Source of the DNA: Euwallacea fornicatus
Taxonomy: Eukaryota > Arthropoda > Insecta > Coleoptera > Curculionidae
Reading direction: 5' to 3'
Length of the DNA: 64,000 bases
NCBI RefSeq assembly: GCF_040115645.1
Contig: NC_089547.1
Coordinates: 682,001-746,000, forward strand
The position numbers were made by a program, and so were the translations under genes. The notes under the pieces were generated by a model. It was not told the origin of the DNA, did not search any database, and worked only from the letters and a program-made list of their open reading frames with translations. Positions 46,001 to 57,100 of the stretch are shown here, one piece after another (positions within the stretch are counted from its first letter, which is position 1; the number at the start of each line of letters is the position of its first letter).

Positions 46001-47951
46001 TCCCGACTTCATAAAACAATTTCAGTTTTCTTGGTACAGTTACAGAACAACCTGAATTCCGTTAACAATGATGTGCCACTCAATAGGGGGTACCTTTTGA
46101 AATTTTATAGAGCGAGTAGCTAGGGGTGAAGGGGAAACTAATACAGTACTTTATAATGTCATATCAAACTTTCCCTTAGATACCTAAAAAAACGTTTTTT
46201 GTTTTCACTTTTAATTTTCCTCCCAGTCAAGAGATATTTTGAGTGGTTCGTGTTGAAATGAACTCCCTGTATATCCAATACTGCTTCGTTTTGCCGCTAT
46301 AAAACGTCGAAGTGCTCGAATTAATATGGTTTTTTCGAAATTGTTGCTGAACGCTCCCATGGATTTTCACTAATTTTTGACTTACTACATAAATTGCAAT
46401 ATTTTGACGCAAGCGGGACCTTTTCTTAATGTGTGGAAATATTAAAAATGGCGCATGGTTGAAAAATAAAAGTTTGTATTTTTATTACACCCTGTACAAA
46501 TGACTTTAATTTTGTCCGCCACTAGCTAATTTTATTTCGAAACTTCTTTGCCTCTCATCAGATTTTTGCCACACATACAGTTTTCTACAAAAAAATATTT
46601 GCCGTACAGTCATTTCAGGAACACCCTGTATAATGCGGAAATCAGCCCAGTCGGCTAAATTTTCTTTATCACTCCTACATGTTCCTATAAATTCAAGCCC
46701 GTGATCTTTTGAGTTGCTATCGGCGTTGCCTTGTTCTAACTAGATCAAAGCGCCCAAACTGAGTGAACTTTTTATGACAAATCTGTTCGATGTTATGAAA
46801 TACCAGAAATTCTCAAATCCAATATTGTATTACAGCCGGAGTATTCAATTCTCCCCAATTGCTAATGTTATCAGGAATTGGGCCAAAACCACATTTAGAG
46901 AAGTTAGGAATCCATGTTATTCAAGACCTACCGGTTGGTCAAAATTTGCAGGACCATATCATATTCACAGGATTAATATTGAGGTATTTGTTCTACAGAG
47001 TATTTCTGAGGGGGGGAAGCTTCCCTCAAGAAACTCTCATCTTATTCAAAAAATTATTAACCCAGAATGCGATTTTTCACACAGAACCAACAACAGCATC
47101 TACAATTGGACTTTGGAAGAAATGTTGCAGCGTTATGTGCAGGGCTTAGAGCCTTTATTGGACTTTTCCAAGGTTCAAGTTTGCTCTAATTTGGGCCACG
47201 GCTCTTCTAAGAGAGCTGTGTTTGAATACGTGTTTAACGTCCCTGCAGGAACTCCTGAGGCTAACTCCAGATTCTCGGGGTAAATTTTCTTCGATCCCGT
47301 AGTAATTAATAATATGATAAATTCCTCAGCTACAACAAGGAATACACTGCAGCTTATGGTAGCCAAATTAATATTTCGACTGATGTGGTTACCTACGTGG
47401 AGCTCTTCCAACCAAAATCCTTCGGCACGGTCACCCTGAAATCCAAGAACCCCGTGGATCTACCTCTGATCGACCCGAATTTTTTCGGAAATCAAATAGA
47501 TTTAGATGCTTTTTATGAAGCTCTGCAGGAGCTAATTCGACTCAACAACACGGAGACATTCAAACAAACGGGTTCTAAATTGATTGTTTTGGACAGCCCT
47601 GGGTGTGCCCAGTATACCAAGTACTCGAAAGATTGGTGGTATTGTGACTTTAAACATTACAGCATAAGTGTAAGCGAGCAGAATTGTTGATTTTATACAA
47701 ATAACGCAATTTTGCAATAGGGATTCCACGCAACATCGTCTAACCGAATGGGGCCGGACAGAACCCAGTATGTGGTCAACCACGAGTTGCTGGTCCATGG
47801 GATGAAGAACTTGAGGGTAATTGATGCCAGCGTTTTCCCGGCGATTGTGTCCGGGCATACCATGGCTGCCACTTTGATGATCGGAGAGAAAGGAGCCGAT
47901 TTGATAAGAACACAGCATTGCCATCACGACACTAAGGGCAGTTGCAATTAA
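43034..47951 (+). CDS. GMC-family FAD oxidoreductase (glucose dehydrogenase-like), secreted
   Basis: Nine exons, 43034-43229, 43283-43498, 43552-43661, 43711-43863, 43919-44216, 46836-46983, 47085-47279, 47330-47669 and 47721-47951, give 628 residues with all phases matching. Signal peptide MHPESFLIQSVLVLYLCAAG. The FAD dinucleotide-binding motif is FIVIGSGAGGGVVASRL, followed by LLEAGG. The GMC signature 1 region is MPRGKLLGGSTGINGMMYIRG; signature 2 is LSAGVFNSPQLLMLSGIGP. The C-terminus has the active-site His in GFHATSSNRMGPD and the second catalytic position in SGHTMAATLMIGEKGADLI. The middle (residues about 380-430) diverges from typical members. Family members oxidise sugars or alcohols in cuticle formation, immunity or detoxification; the substrate is unknown. 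Intron 5 (2.6 kb) holds repeats. AATAAA at 47992-47997. Confidence 0.88.
44315..44620. repeat. 125-bp tandem repeat in intron 5 of the GMC gene
   Basis: Two and a half copies of a unit containing CTGCAGTCTATTGTAGTACT then CGAGGACCACCAGTACTAGT begin near 44317, 44442 and 44567, a constant 125-bp period. Copies also share GGAATGATAACGTTCC. No coding role is apparent. Confidence 0.8.
45404..46269 (-). mobile_element. Foldback element 4 with transposase remnant
   Basis: The arms of about 190-200 bp (45404-45590 and 46064-46269) are imperfect reverse complements sharing CAGGG near the tips, AAATATCTC, TCACCCCNAGCTACTC and a GGCACATC block. The spacer encodes, on the minus strand, a transposase C-terminal fragment: EWPARSPDFSPLDFFLRGYL and MVHKSILGQILAN. 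It lies inside GMC intron 5. The right end is CCCTG followed by TA. It is a deletion derivative of a DNA transposon with long inverted ends. Confidence 0.82.
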
Positions 47952-49419
47952 AGATTTTTTTACATATACTAAAACATAAAATTAGAAAGGAAATAAACCG
48001 CCTGTGGTATTACAAGTTTTTTCTTTGATGATTCCAGTGTAAATACCTGTATTTAACGAGGCCATAACGCTCACGAAATCGCATCACTTCACATACGCGT
48101 TTAACACAGGCATATTAAATCTGCATATACAGGGTGGTTCAACGAAAACTTTGTAGCCTGCTTTTCAGTATTTAAAATGGAAATGTGTAAAAACGCTTGG
48201 ACTCGTCAATTTTTTAATCAAACAAGACAATTTTTTATTATAGTTTCAACCCTTCAATTTTAATCCATGAACAGGGGTGACAGTTACCCTAAAAAAATTT
48301 TAATGAGAAGGGGTATCGAGTGACACCTCATTTTAAAGGCCATTAACCCCTGATTATAACCTCCAAGTTTGAAGTCACTGCCATTATCCCGGTGGATATG
48401 ACAGCTTGTCAAAGTCTGTGGAGAAAAACGTTTTCAGTTCATCATGCCGCTGCAGGCTTCAACATAAGGGTTGGAAGACCCTTAAAAGTGGGATACTACT
48501 GAATCGCATTGACGGGGCGAGGTTTACCCTTAATCGTATGCACAGAAAGGCTTTAAGGGGCTGTCATATCAACGGACACAATGACAATAACTTAAAACTT
48601 CGAAATTGTAATCAGGGTATAACTACCTATAAAATGAGGTATCACTTGATGTTCCTTCCCTTTAAAGGTTTAGGGGCAACTGTCACCCCTGTGCAGAGGT
48701 CGAAGTTGAAAGGTTGAATATATAATAAAAAAATAACCGCCCTCCCCCTCCTCCTCCCAACCCTCGAATGAAAAATCGACGGATCAGAATGTTTTTACAC
48801 ACTTTCATTTTAAATACTGAAAATCAAGGTCCAAAGTTTTCGTTGGGCCACCCTGTACTTGAATAAAAACCAAAAGGCTGGAGGAGTTGTGCGATATAAT
48901 AGTTATAAACTTGCAAATAAAAATGTTTTAAGTTGACTGAGTAAAGAGTTCCATCTCATCACGGAGATCAAGAGACGCTGAGCGTCGTTGCTTGGTACCT
49001 GGACGGTGTGCCCTCCTAGGAACACCATTATGTATAGTTGGATTTTTTTAATATATTTTTTAAACATTTTAATATATTTCTGATTTTTATTCGCGGGCAG
49101 CACCGGCTTTACAAGAGCCAAGATCGGCTAACGACCCAGGGCGACAAATTTTTTGGCCGGTGGTTTTTCATGGGGTAAGAAGATGGTGATTATAAACTTC
49201 GCCCAAGACGCCAGACTTGCTAAGGCCGGCCCTGTTCACGTGATTCATAAAAATCCATATACGACTGCCACCTTGGTTAAACAATTCCCGTCCCCTATTA
49301 CAGACTTAAATGGTAAATTGCTTGTATTTCACTAATAAAAACTATAACAAATATAAAAATATATCAGTCAATATTTGCTAATAATCTTGGTGAGCTAAAT
49401 TCACACTTGTAAAATGACT
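47952..49419. other. Gene-free stretch with foldback 5 and an unexplained coding-like segment
   Basis: Apart from foldback 5, a segment at 49183-49233 reads MVIINFAQDARLAKAGP and resembles one at 63032-63079 (see findings). No complete gene is supported. Confidence 0.4.
48130..48855. mobile_element. Foldback element 5, CAGGGTGG ends, TA-flanked
   Basis: The element begins CAGGGTGGTTCAACGAAAAC and ends with the reverse complement of CAGGGTGGCCCAACGAAAAC. TA flanks both ends (48128-48129, 48856-48857). The inverted similarity continues inward through TTTCAGTATTTAAAATG and GTGTAAAAAC for over 100 bp, and weaker similarity reaches the GGGGTGACAGTTACCC block. No transposase was seen inside, so it is non-autonomous. 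Confidence 0.85.
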
Positions 49420-49957
49420 TTAACCCAACAATGCACCAGGAGCCCAGGCAGGCGGCAGAAGCGCAGGCGGTACTGCCGCAGGAGCCACAGCATGCACAGA
49501 CCTTAACCAAGGCGCCGGCAACACAGGGGCTGCCCTAGCGAAAATAGGGGCTGGAATTAAGGGGGCAGCAGGGGCAGGAAGCAGGGCTCTTTGAACAATC
49601 GCAGGAGGTCCCGGTAGTACCCCAGCCGCGTAGGGGGCGTCGAAGACGTGGAGGTTTCTACTGAAAGTGCTTACTTGGGCTGAGAAGGGCAGGACGCTTG
49701 GGGGCGCCACTTGTGTGTATCGAAATGCCGGTAATGCTGGTAGTAGTGGTGTTGGTAGTATTGGTGCTGGTAATATGCTACTATGTGCTGATGATATTAA
49801 AGCCAAAGCTGCCACTGCTACAATCTGTTGGACAATGAGTAATCAGTAAAGACCGAAAAACTAATATCCAAATAACTTTATAAAGAAGAATAAGTTAACA
49901 CATCAAATTAACAGTACTGTGTTATTCAAGCCCTAATCTTACCTTTAGGGAAATCAT
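49420..49957 (-). CDS. Ala/Pro/Leu-rich secreted cuticle-type protein
   Basis: Two exons, 49957-49943 (MISLK, 15 nt) and 49824-49420, encode 139 residues. Signal peptide MISLKIVAVAALALISSAHS, then a mature part dominated by LPAP repeats (SILPAPILPTPLLPALPAF, ALLPAPAAPLIPAPIF, VPPALLPPAWAPGALLG). There are no cysteines. The tiny first exon follows the same plan as the MFKL genes. Composition fits a proline-rich low-complexity cuticular protein. It is transcribed away from the gene at 50688, sharing a 730-bp intergenic region; its TATA box is at 50020-50027. Confidence 0.83.
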
Positions 49958-50019
49958 TTTGATATCAATGCTGATGAGCAACGTAATAACTACTGATAAA
50001 TATCATTGTTAAAAATCGA

Positions 50020-50027
50020 TTATATAG
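50020..50027 (-). promoter_or_regulatory. TATA box of the 49420 gene
   Basis: CTATATAA on the minus strand lies about 65 bp upstream of the ATG. Confidence 0.55.
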
Positions 50028-50620
50028 GGAGTACCCCAGGTGGTACCACAGCGCCTAATATTCAAAGACAATACTACGTTGTGTCAATCAGTGAAATCGA
50101 TTAAAATATGTATAACGTTTAGGGCAAACGTGAGCAGATTATGAAGTTTTGTCGCAACTAACCCGGTAGGTACTTCCTACTCGGTACTCTTTTCGTACTA
50201 AATAATTATTTTCGAGATTTAAAAAATATCATTAGATATGAAACAAAAATATTATGGGCGTGGCCGCAAGGTCGGATTAATGCACTTGTGAAAGTAGAAC
50301 AAGTGCACTTGCTGAAATGGCGATATGCAAGTACAGCTATGTAGATTGTCGTCTAGTTCTTTGGTGCCAGTACTACTTGACAGTCTTACGTGGAATGAGG
50401 CCTTGAAGATAAATCCGAAGATATGGTTATTGCATTGCTGTACTACATTAGTACAAAAAAGGACGTACCTGTAATCAAACTGATTAGTATTCATGATTGG
50501 AAAGCGACCGAAGAAAGTGTCTGCGACATTCAAAGGCTAAAATAGTTATATTATGATATAATACGTTACATTGAACGCCAATAAGGGCCGCACTACCCAA
50601 AACAGCGAACTAGGAAACAA
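50028..50620. other. Bidirectional intergenic region
   Basis: It separates two divergently transcribed secreted-protein genes. ORF 50252-50533 on the minus strand has no recognisable features. Nothing else is supported. Confidence 0.4.
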
Positions 50621-50628
50621 CTATAAGA
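50621..50628 (+). promoter_or_regulatory. TATA box of the 50688 gene
   Basis: CTATAAGA lies 67 bp before the ATG. Confidence 0.5.
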
Positions 50629-50687
50629 ACCCCGTTGACAATGGGAAGACTCATAACGCCACAAGACACCAACTCACATCCAACAAA

Positions 50688-51054
50688 ATGGCTTTTAAAA
50701 TTTTGGTAAGACAAACTCCAATTAGATAACAACCTTACGAGTGATTTAATATACTTATGTGAAGGCATGACCTTTCTTACTTACAGCATAGCTTGTTCTA
50801 TTTATTGTACAAATATAATTTTGCAGGCAATGTGCGCCCTCATGACCGTCACGATGGTCTGTAGCTGCACGGGAGGTGTGATCAGCGCAGTCCCGGTGGG
50901 CTACTCCGTTCCTTACGCATCGTCTTACACGGCCCACGTCATCAACCACGCAGTGGCAGCGCCTTTATCAGCGCCCCTAATAGCCGGTCCTTCCTCTATT
51001 GTTGCTGCGCGCGCCGTGATTCCGCCCCTTGCCTACAGAGCCGTGCTAGGATAA
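50688..51054 (+). CDS. Small Ala/Val/Pro-rich secreted cuticle-type protein
   Basis: Two exons, 50688-50705 (MAFKIL, 18 nt) and 50827-51054, encode 81 residues. Signal peptide MAFKILAMCALMTVTMVCSC, then VPVGYSVPYASSYTAHVINH and a hydrophobic Ala/Pro stretch (AVAAPLSAPLIAG...AARAVIPPLAYRAVLG). The short first exon and the A(S/T)SY motif tie it to the other cuticle-type genes of the window. The poly(A) signal AATAAA is at 51111-51116. Confidence 0.83.
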
Positions 51055-52562
51055 TAACGCACATTATTATTTTAATGTTTATCTGTTTTTATATGATTTT
51101 TTATTTCAATAATAAAACGTTTCTAGATAGATTTTTGTGCCATTAATACTAAAAATTTATAAAGCTATCGCTTTATAAATTTGTCCCATAGTACTAAACC
51201 ATGCTATTAATTTTAATGTAGATTTAATATCCAACTCTTTCTTTAGTGCTTATATTCGCATCTTGCTCCCTTAACGAAGGACAGTGCCGTACAGCTCTGG
51301 GCTCTAATGGATTTTAAATCCTCATCACCTCTGCATCTTCTATGACTGCCGTTCTGAAATAAATTAGAAAACAATTTGATTTTCCATAGTCTATCCCGGC
51401 CAGTGGCGGCCAACAACATAATTTTTAGTTAGATTTTTTTTTAAATACCATGTCATGGCTAATGTTGGTGGCAGAGCTCTTAATACTGCCTAATAAGCAA
51501 TTAGTAGGCAAGTTTCAAAATTTTTGTCTTCTACAAACCCTACTTGGTGCATCTCTGATTTTCAAAATATGGTCTTCAATTGAAAAATAGTGTATAATCA
51601 CTTTATGATCTCTTACAGTGTATAAAAGACAGTGGCGTAGCCCTCTTGCGAGAGCTCTTGCGACTTTTCCACATTAAGAAAAAATATGTTTTTTTTAACC
51701 CCGGAAGTTGACTTATAATTTTTTCAATGTCGTAATTATCGTAAAAACTTACCAATCTTATTGAATCTACATACATAGGGAATTCCCATTTTTTGAAAAT
51801 TCTCCGTCCTTGATCATCTACATTGAAATGCACTTCCTCATACTATTAAATTCTGGTCCGATACGCCACTGTCTCTCGTCAAATCGTGCTTCAAATTGCG
51901 CTGTTTATAAACAATATTTAAAATTTTTTCGGGTATCAATTATATAGAAGTAGGTGCCCCATTTCGGAACTCGGAGATCCTCACAGTTATGATATTTCGT
52001 TATCACGTGTCTTTAGGATACTATTACTCATGATATGCTTTGTTTTTGTTTTTTGTGTTTATTATAGCCACAAACCATTCTCAGAATTTTGGTGGACTGG
52101 TGAAACCCCATCGCAATCATATCAAAGGGGCCGTCGTGGGAAAACATCTACATAAACAGGTGCACTGCTGAAAAAGGATAATTGCAAAGGTGTGACCATT
52201 AATTAATTAAAACGAAACGGGTTAATTGATTTGGGGCATCACATCTAGTATTTTCTCGCCTATACCCAGTGAAAGAAAAAATAGGTCCAAACCGCCACTA
52301 TCTTCACGAATGTCTCGGCCCATGTTGCCACCCCTGAAGGCCACAAAACTCAAAAACATTGATATATCATGGCATGAGCAGACGTTTTGGCTGAAGATTA
52401 GTTCAAGATATTCTCAACCAATCATTGCTGAACCGAAAACCTGAGGCACTGTGTAAGGAAAATCACACGATGTACAACAGTCTGTTTCAGCAGTATCATC
52501 GGAACTACACTTTAACCGGAACCGACAATAAAAACAACAGATTTTTAATTAACAGCCTTCAG
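51055..52562. other. Gene-free stretch
   Basis: Contains a perfect 13-bp hairpin (51153-51182, loop TATC) 100 bp after the 50688 gene and two GTGGCGTA-type motifs in opposite orientation (51632 and about 51858). No supported gene. Confidence 0.4.
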
Positions 52563-52597
52563 TATAGCATTAATTAGTTCACGATTGTGCAATCAGT
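52563..52597 (+). promoter_or_regulatory. Core promoter of the 52599 gene: TATA plus TCAGT initiator
   Basis: TATAGCAT (52563-52570) is followed by TCAGT (52593-52597), whose A is 32 nt from the TATA start. The ATG begins two bases after TCAGT, so the predicted leader is about four nucleotides. Confidence 0.6.
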
Positions 52598-52598
52598 G

Positions 52599-53222
52599 AT
52601 GGACACCAAAGTCCTTCTTTGCCTGATAAGTGCTCTGAAAATCGTATCTGGCGGGGCGACCTACTACCACCAACCTACTCATATGGGCAGAGGCATGAGG
52701 GGCTGCTTGGGTGGGTGCATGGGCGGAGGCATGGGGGGAGGCATGGGAAGTGGCATGGGAGGTGCTCTAGATTCAGCCACTCAGTTTTCCTCTTCAGTGC
52801 AGAAAACCTTCCAGAAGGACGTTAACGTTATCAAAAACCCTCTTTATGGAGGCTTCGGTCATCCTAGCTTCATAGGGCACCTGGGGTCTCCTCATGTCTT
52901 CACGCAGCCTGCAGTGGTGTCGACGGGGCCAATTGAGGTGCACCCCAGGAGAGGAGCTGGGTTTCCCATGGTGCCAGTGGATCGCACTTTGATAGGCTAC
53001 CAACCGGGGCATGGAATGGTGCTTCCAGCGGAGGAGGAAAGTCTACACATCTACAAGGAGGAGTCAGAAAGCTTGTCCAAGAGGCCTTTGGTAGGAGGAG
53101 GCGGAATGGTTTCCCCAATTGGGGTGGGGGTGGTGGAGGCAGACAACACTGAGAAACTCTTTAGGAAGAGCCACGTGAGCAGACCTGTGATTAGCGGAGG
53201 GGTTATGGGATCAATTGGTTAA
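52599..53222 (+). CDS. Met/Gly-rich secreted protein, unrecognised
   Basis: A single exon of 207 residues, starting at the ATG at 52599 (an in-frame GTG upstream is not used). Signal peptide MDTKVLLCLISALKIVSGG. Next comes a Met/Gly repeat region (RGMRGCLGGCMGGGMGGGMG), then a non-repetitive body: SSVQKTFQKDVNVIKNPLYG, FPMVPVDRTLIGYQPGHGM, LHIYKEESESLSKRPLVGG, and a final RKSHVSRPVISGGVMGSIG. Two cysteines sit within the Gly region. It may be a cuticle or eggshell-type structural protein, but no family is recognised. A decayed copy follows at 53455-53900, so the gene was duplicated in tandem. Confidence 0.8.
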   Translation: MDTKVLLCLISALKIVSGGATYYHQPTHMGRGMRGCLGGCMGGGMGGGMGSGMGGALDSATQFSSSVQKTFQKDVNVIKNPLYGGFGHPSFIGHLGSPHVFTQPAVVSTGPIEVHPRRGAGFPMVPVDRTLIGYQPGHGMVLPAEEESLHIYKEESESLSKRPLVGGGGMVSPIGVGVVEADNTEKLFRKSHVSRPVISGGVMGSIG

Positions 53223-53454
53223 ATTATTGAAAAATTGTTAATTTATGAATATAAACGAGCTTATTGAGATATGATGTGCGTTTTCTTGAGATAGCAATGA
53301 GGCGGAGTCGCCCCTACGTTGCGATCCAGTGGCTCAATCACGGTCAACTTCTCATAATTTTTCATGTACGAGAAAGAAGCTTTTACAACTGCAAAAGATA
53401 GTTTTCCGGATATTTTCGGCTACAGAAGTAAGCCGATTAATTTTGAAATTTAGG

Positions 53455-53900
53455 CATGAAAGACCCCGTTAGTGGAGGCGTTGGGTCATGCTATATGCCA
53501 GCTGGGCAAAGCTTTGAAGTCAGAATTGAATAATTCTCGTCGTCAGTGCAGAAAACCATCCATAAAAATTTCAACGTATAGTAAGTCTCTGTCCCTGTGA
53601 AGTCTTCAGATTCCCCAGCTTCAAGGCACACCTGCAGCCTCTTCTTGAGATGCCCACGGGCTCCATTCAGGTGTGAGAAAGATTTACAAATGAAGAGTGA
53701 TTCCCCATGATGCCAATGAACCACATTTGCCCGAACATCTACCAAGAGGTATCGGAGAGCCGTCCAAATCTGCTGGTAGGAAGAAGTGGAATAAAAATCG
53801 TTTCTTGCATGGGGGTGAGGTAAGGGAAGTGGTAATTTTGGGAAACTTTATAGGAAAAGCAGACCTGTGATTAGAGAAGATGTTATGGTGTGAATTGATT
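53455..53900 (+). pseudogene. Decayed tandem duplicate of the 52599 gene
   Basis: Colinear DNA similarity to 52785-53230: TCAGTGCAGAAAACC then CCA(G/T)AA, CCCCAGCTTCAAGGCACACC versus the parental CCTAGCTTCATAGGGCACC, CCCATGATGCCAATG versus CCCATGGTGCCAGTG, and AGACCTGTGATTAG near the end followed by GATTAAATTATT. Frameshifts and stops break every frame, and the Met/Gly region and signal peptide are missing. It is clearly non-functional. Confidence 0.85.
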
Positions 53901-54136
53901 AAATTATTTAAAAAAAAAATATTCTTATCAATATACAGCTAATTGCAATTATTTGGCGTGAATGTTTTTGAACTGGCAACGTAGCTGCGTCGTCTTTAGC
54001 GACAGCGCGTCGCGACGTCGGGGTACAGTCACATTGTCAGGTTATAGTCAGTTCCTCCGTCATTTGAGTGTCACAGAGAAGTAGTGTTTTAGAGCTAGTT
54101 TTCCAGATATTTTAGACTTAGAATTAGAAAGAAGGA

Positions 54137-57100
54137 ATGCTGGACTTAGAATATGATTATTTCTTAGAGGAAGACAAAATGTGAGTAGAGCTCGTAATGG
54201 ACCGTGATATTGATTTTCTGCTTTATACCGGTGAACAGGGCCGCAATCGCTGCTTTCCCTTTTCCATAAACCCGTATTTATTGTATACCGTATGTTTCTA
54301 TACGCCCGCGTGGTTTTTATCTATGGCTTTCAGCTTATCATCATTCCAATTTGCAATGCAGAGCTTCGTATTTAGTATCAGTAGCAAGCTTTCATGGCTC
54401 AACTAGAACACGATTTTTCTTTATTATTAGTTTTTAGTGCATGCTAAAATACAAGTAGAATCGACACTAAAATGGCCTATCCGCTTTATCGATACCAGCA
54501 ATTGCCTGCCAGACATCTGTATCACTACTATAGGATCATCTATGAAGATAAAATGTAATGTATAGTATTTCTAATAGTACTGCCTATCTTACTTTAAACC
54601 ACCCTAGTATTGAGGCCACGACCTACCCCTTGTATATTCCCAAAAAGACTTGGTTTAATATCGCAATATACAGGGTGTTCACAAGAATATACTGACAAAC
54701 TTTAAGAGATGGTGGGGTTGTCACTAGAAATCTTTTTCTTTAACAAAAATGTGTCCTGAAATTTAAAAAAAATACATTAATTTCTCATTTCAAGAACTTA
54801 CCGATGTGCACCGATGGAGTAGAATAGGAGATGCTGTAGCATGGCCAGCGCGTTCTCCTGATATCAACGCTCTGGATTTTTGCTTTAGGGTTAACTCATA
54901 TCTCTGGTTTACGAAAAGCCTATTCGTAATGAGGAAGATCTCTTAACAAGAATAATGGACAATTGCACACATATAGAAGCTATTCCCGGAATATTCCATA
55001 GGAATGGCGAGTCAGTGAATCGACGGTGCAATTTTTATATCCAAGCAAATGGTCAACATTTTGAACAATTACTGTAAGCCATCGTTCAATTACCAATAAA
55101 ACAACATCCAACACGAAAAGAAATTTATTATAATGACCAAAACGATAATGCTTTTTTTCTGCTCAAACGGCTCATTTGCGAACATATGTTTATTTAAGAA
55201 AAAAGTTTGTATTTATGTCTCTCACCTCCCCTTAAAGTTTGTCGGTATATTTTTGGGTCACCTTGTACATTGAATGCTCACCAAACAAACATGTTTTGAA
55301 TCCACGATACCAGCCCATTTAAGGTAACAAACCTTCTTCAAACATAAAGTTTTTTAAATGGTTTAAATGGGCAATGTTATAAGGCAACTTCAGTCTAACC
55401 CTGCACTACTCCTTAACTTCATACAAACAGCACCAACTTTGCAGCCCACTAACCGCAGCAAGAAAACAGATATCTGTATTTGTGTGACTTATCATGTCAA
55501 ACAAGTCTGCCATATGTGTTGATAGTCTGCAAATTCTTCTTAGAATACACAGAAAAACCATCAAATTTCTTTCATATTTTCTGCAAATATAAAATACTCA
55601 GAAATACACTTCACAGATACACTTTGTAATAGGAACGTTATATGTACATAACATTTCTACTTGATTTAATGAGCGCCAGTGATTGCTAATGAGCCCCTAT
55701 TTCATATCTTATTGATATTGTATAGATCTATTCTAAGTTGGGAATGTTATCGTCCCACATTTTTAGCTCTACTGATTTTTCACAACTCCATCAGGGGAAG
55801 AGAGTGTGCTTTAGCGCTTAGTTATGAAAATTTTGAATCATATCTGCTCCATATCCTGACCTGTTCCGATTGCTCAGAGAGATTAGTGAAACAGAGAATG
55901 TTCCCTGCTAAATTAAGAAAGTTTTCAGGTTCCCTTTTCTAACGCGATTCTGAAATGGAGGGGAATCCCCTAGGCATTCTGTTTCGATCTTAATAAAGTA
56001 ATGAAGCAAATCTCCGAAGTTAGTTATATTTTCGAACATCTGAGGCCCATCTCTATTGCTCACAAACACCAAAATATGATACATACCCATGATGAGGTAT
56101 TGTAAATATTTTATAGATCTCTTTTACCGAATAATCATCACAGTATTAGCATGTGAAATGCGGGCATTCCTAAAAACCCTTATCTCCATTCCCTAATTTT
56201 TAATAAAGGATCCAATAATAATATGTTAGCTTGATACCACTACTCAGTAGCTTCTGGTAGAATATCGTATATAACGTTGGTTTAAGTGCCTTAGATGATA
56301 TAGTCTTGAATAGTGCCTAGCATGTTTCTGGCTATTCCCTCCGGATTTTCAGACTGTTTCCCCATAAGCTTTTAACTACATCTACTAATTTTTTATTGTC
56401 ATTTAATTGATAATGATTCACGTTAACCACAGCTCTAACATTCCACATTAGCATCTTGCTAATCTGTCCCTGAATACCATGAACGAGCCTCAAGAAGAGT
56501 CACATATTACAGTGGATGAAGGTGACTTTTGGTTGATTCGAGCTTATCCACATTTGCGTGAAAATACACTGTAAGCATCACATTTTCAGAGAAAATTATA
56601 TTCGTTAAATACTTCATTATAAAATAACCCCTAATAAACCTTAAACCATAATAATTATGAGGAATCCCCCCACTTTATTATTACATCGCGTATATGTAGG
56701 GTCACCATTTAGTCCAGAGATATAAATTTTACTTAAAAATCTTAATATATAGGGTCAACAACAATAAAAACCCCGATGTTTTACTCTAAATTTTGCTCCC
56801 CAGAAACACCCTGTATATTGCCTACTCTTGTGAGTAGATAACTTTCTTCGGCAAATGAGTTCTAAAATTTCACCATTCTCCGAGATAAAATTTTTCCAGG
56901 CTGATTGTTAAGCGACCCAAAAAACATTTTAAATTCAGTATATATTTTTATGATTTTTGTAACTTTATATATAATTTCTGTCGGTGAGGCATAACTAATT
57001 GCTTGAGAAAAGACCATTGCTCAATAAAAGATCCGTGATGAAAGAAGAATAAATTTCGGTTCTTACCGTCCTCGCCGCGAAAGATCATTATATTGATCAC

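Noticed and set aside
46984..46998. 15-nt GT-AG segment as an intron in the GMC gene
   Set aside because: Too short to be spliced; a 101-nt intron ending TTTTCACACAG restores the family reading RTNNSIYNWTLEEML.
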